Below are positions 5,329 to 7,170 of a stretch of 7,170 bases of DNA, piece by piece. The translations under genes were made by a program, and so were the position numbers. The notes beneath the pieces are model-generated. The model worked only from the letters and a program-made list of their open reading frames with translations, ran no database searches and was not told the DNA's origin. How positions within the stretch are numbered: the first letter of the stretch is position 1; each line of letters opens with the position of its first letter. Origin of the DNA: Silvimonas sp. (GTDB taxonomy: Bacteria; Pseudomonadota; Gammaproteobacteria; Burkholderiales; Chitinibacteraceae); assembly GCA_030151005.1 (NCBI GenBank), contig JASLES010000071.1:1-7170 (forward strand). The letters run 5' to 3'.

Positions 5329-6275
5329 CACATTCATCCCAACGCTTGCTGGCCATGCTGGAAGTGCTGCAAACCCAGGGTCTGGTCAGCGGCAGCGAAC
5401 TGGCACGAAGGCTGGATATTGACGTCCGCACCTTGCGGCGCGATATCGCACGGCTGGAAGAAATGGGCATCCCCATTACCGCAGAGCGCGGACGGGATGG
5501 CGGTTATCGCTTGATGCATGGGTTCAAGCTGCCGCCCATGATGTTCACCAACGAAGAAGCCCTGGCCTTGTCGCTGGGTCTGCAAGCGGCCCGCAGTCTG
5601 GGTCTGGCCCAGGCCGCACCCGCCGTCAGCAGCGCGCAGGCCAAGCTGGAGCGCGTACTGCCAGACATGTTGCGTCACCAGCTGCGCGCCGTGGCCGAGA
5701 CCGTCACCCTGGATTTGAACCGTGCGCCCACCGTGCAGGACAACGCCGCACTGGTGGCGTTATCGACCGCCGCCCAGTTGCAGCAGCGCGTGCAGATCAA
5801 ATACCAGACTGATCGGGCGCTGACCGAGCGGCAGTTTGACCCATACAGCCTGGCTTGGCGCGACGGCCGCTGGTACGCCGTGGGTTATTGTCATTTACGT
5901 CATGAAATGCGCTCGTTCCGGCTGGACCGCATGCTGGCGGTGCGCCCGGTGCCCGCCAGTTTTCTGCGGCCGGAAGGCTTTGACGTGCTGGCGTTTCTGA
6001 ATCACGCCATGGCCGTACTGCCGCGCGGTTTTGCAGTAGAGGTCATCTTGCATGCCCCGCTGGAAGACACCCGCAAATACCTCTATGCCGATCTGGGCAT
6101 TCTGGAAGCCACCCCAGAGGGCACACGCCTGCGCAGCCAGGCCGATACGCTCTCCTGGATGGCGCGACAACTGGCGCAAATGCCGTATGCATTTACGGTG
6201 GTTTCTCCACCTGAACTCGTCACCGAAGTCCACCAGTTGGCCGAGCGCCTGTTGCAGGTGAAAGCGCCCGGCTAA
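5316..6275 (+). CDS. YafY-type transcriptional regulator with HTH and WYL domains
   Basis: A 319-residue regulator of the DeoR-like HTH plus WYL class. Residues 7-66 form the winged helix: SQRLLAMLEVLQ, then the HTH VSGSELARRLDIDVRTLRRDIARL (24-47), then the wing GIPITAERGRDGGYRLM. Residues about 145-215 are the WYL domain, with FDPYSLAWRDGRWYAVGYC (174-192) carrying the W-Y pair and RSFRLDRM (199-206) the conserved Arg and Asp-Arg of the ligand pocket. Residues about 238-316 form the C-terminal WCX region. WYL domains sense ligands such as nucleic acids or nucleotides in several systems; the ligand here is unknown. ATG 5316 and ATG 5325 (MAHSSQRLL) are both possible, and 5325 resembles family N-termini slightly better. 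It is divergent from the small membrane-protein gene and convergent with the methyltransferase gene, leaving only four bases (6276-6279) between the stops. Confidence 0.92.
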   Translation: MQGMAHSSQRLLAMLEVLQTQGLVSGSELARRLDIDVRTLRRDIARLEEMGIPITAERGRDGGYRLMHGFKLPPMMFTNEEALALSLGLQAARSLGLAQAAPAVSSAQAKLERVLPDMLRHQLRAVAETVTLDLNRAPTVQDNAALVALSTAAQLQQRVQIKYQTDRALTERQFDPYSLAWRDGRWYAVGYCHLRHEMRSFRLDRMLAVRPVPASFLRPEGFDVLAFLNHAMAVLPRGFAVEVILHAPLEDTRKYLYADLGILEATPEGTRLRSQADTLSWMARQLAQMPYAFTVVSPPELVTEVHQLAERLLQVKAPG

Positions 6276-6279
6276 CGCC

Positions 6280-7143
6280 TCACACCGTCGCCACAATCAG
6301 TTCTTCGCACCGGGCGGGTGGGCGCAAGCCATCTGTGCGATCGGCAAAGTAACGCGCTGCCAGCGCATCTGCAGAAACATGGCTGACCGCGCTAAACCCG
6401 GCGGCCAGGGCCAGATCCATGATCTCTTGCGGCTGAAAATAACTGATAAAGGGCGTGCCGCTGGCCGCAGCACCAGCCTCCCCCATGCGTAAAACGGGTT
6501 GCAGTGCCGGGTCTGCCATCTCGATTGGCAACAGAAAAGTCATGATCAGTTGCGAGCCCTTCGCCAGGGAAGCCACCTGCCGCAACATGGCGACAATGGC
6601 GTCGTGCGTCAGGTACATGCTGACACCGGTGGAGGTGACCATGGCCGGCTCGTCGGTGCGAAAACCCGCTTTCACCAGTTTCTTGAGCCAGTTATCTCCA
6701 GCCTCAAAATCCACCGGTACAAAATGCACGCCGGCCGGCGGCGTCAGGCCAAGCTGGGCCAGACGTTGTTGTTTCCATACCTGATGGCCAGGCTGATCGA
6801 CTTCAAAGATGGCCAGTTGCGCGGCGATATCCGGCCGGCGCAGCGCAAAGGAATCCAGCCCGGCCCCCAGCAGCACGTACTGGCGTGCCGCGCCGGCTTT
6901 GATGCCATCAATCACCTGATCTTCAATGAACCGGGCGCGCGCAATGATGGAGGCCCGGAACGGCGCGGTACGCTGCGGATGCATGTCTGGCCGCTCCCGC
7001 CAGGCGTCTTGCGGTGCGGCCAGTTTCAGGCCAACGTCGTCATGGATGACGTGGGGCGCGGCGTCGGCCTCCAGATGCAAGGCGCGCCACAAGGCAACGC
7101 GAACGGCAGTGGCATCTGCGGCAATGGTAGCGGGTGCGGACAT
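6280..7143 (-). CDS. SAM-dependent methyltransferase, leucine carboxyl methyltransferase (LCM) family
   Basis: A 287-residue protein of the LCM/TIGR00027-like class. RASIIARARFIEDQVIDG (63-80) corresponds to the 'R-T-x-x-F-D-x-x' SAM-site helix. QYVLLGAGLDSFALR (88-102) is the diagnostic glycine-rich motif I of this family, FEVDQPGHQVWKQQRL (113-128) is the acidic post-I motif with D-x-P, and STGVSMYLTHDAIVAML (171-187) is the 'E-G-v-x-x-Y-L' segment. In that segment Ser-Thr-Gly stands where Glu-Gly is usual. Bacterial members are mostly uncharacterised O-methyltransferases; eukaryotic relatives methylate the C-terminal Leu of PP2A or act in tRNA wybutosine synthesis. The substrate cannot be deduced here. 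The start ATG 7143 has AAGGA six bases upstream (7150-7154). The stop lies four bases from the stop of the WYL regulator gene, so the two genes point at each other with no room for a separate terminator. Confidence 0.88.
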   Translation of the reverse strand: MSAPATIAADATAVRVALWRALHLEADAAPHVIHDDVGLKLAAPQDAWRERPDMHPQRTAPFRASIIARARFIEDQVIDGIKAGAARQYVLLGAGLDSFALRRPDIAAQLAIFEVDQPGHQVWKQQRLAQLGLTPPAGVHFVPVDFEAGDNWLKKLVKAGFRTDEPAMVTSTGVSMYLTHDAIVAMLRQVASLAKGSQLIMTFLLPIEMADPALQPVLRMGEAGAAASGTPFISYFQPQEIMDLALAAGFSAVSHVSADALAARYFADRTDGLRPPARCEELIVATV

Positions 7144-7170
7144 GGTTTTTCCTTGCGGTTTGCTTTTTCG

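Noticed and set aside
5204..5476. N-terminal extension of the small membrane protein to 165 residues
   Set aside because: The extension is antisense to the WYL regulator's HTH and crosses the operator region. A strong ribosome site stands directly before ATG 5203.

Overview
The window is a compact, GC-rich stretch of bacterial chromosome with seven protein genes (one cut by the left edge), one small membrane-protein gene, and almost no empty space. No stretch longer than about 115 bases lacks a gene. Gene content and style suggest a betaproteobacterium, possibly of the Neisseriales. The signs are a DUF1501 protein, an orphan family-3 solute-binding protein, an SRAP protein starting Met-Cys-Val-Asn, an RhlE helicase with a Lys/Pro/Ala/Gly tail, and a YafY/WYL regulator. 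This placement is inference from gene families only. There is no 16S, tRNA or other marker in the window.

Layout, left to right. A (+) block holds the 3' end of a DUF1501 gene (to 409), a TPR-methyltransferase fusion (494-1840), a periplasmic solute-binding protein without transporter partners (1882-2688) and an SRAP/YedK-type abasic-site protection protein (2775-3440). The SRAP gene runs head-on into the DEAD-box RNA helicase gene rhlE (3437-4903, -). Their stop codons overlap in a shared TTAA, which lies in the loop of a perfect 7-bp hairpin. Upstream of rhlE on the same strand is a 74-residue single-span membrane protein with a strong ribosome-binding site (4979-5203, -). It is divergent from a WYL-domain transcription regulator (5316-6275, +). 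The regulator ends 4 bases from the convergent end of a leucine-carboxyl-methyltransferase-family (TIGR00027-like) methyltransferase (6280-7143, -).

Most genes look like independent housekeeping or stress functions (DNA lesion protection, RNA remodelling, small-molecule or protein methylation) rather than one pathway. I see no CRISPR array, IS element, phage gene, tRNA or evident defence system. I do not claim a new multi-gene system.

The most interesting structure is at the RNA/operator scale, in the leader of the WYL regulator gene. A strong Shine-Dalgarno sequence serves a two-codon ORF (ATG CCC TGA). Its first 8 bases are perfectly complementary to the region between and over the regulator's two possible start codons. 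A second, mutually exclusive hairpin covers both start codons. The rhlE leader is also structured: a nested pair of stems in which the outer one would hide the ribosome-binding site. Both are readings of sequence only.
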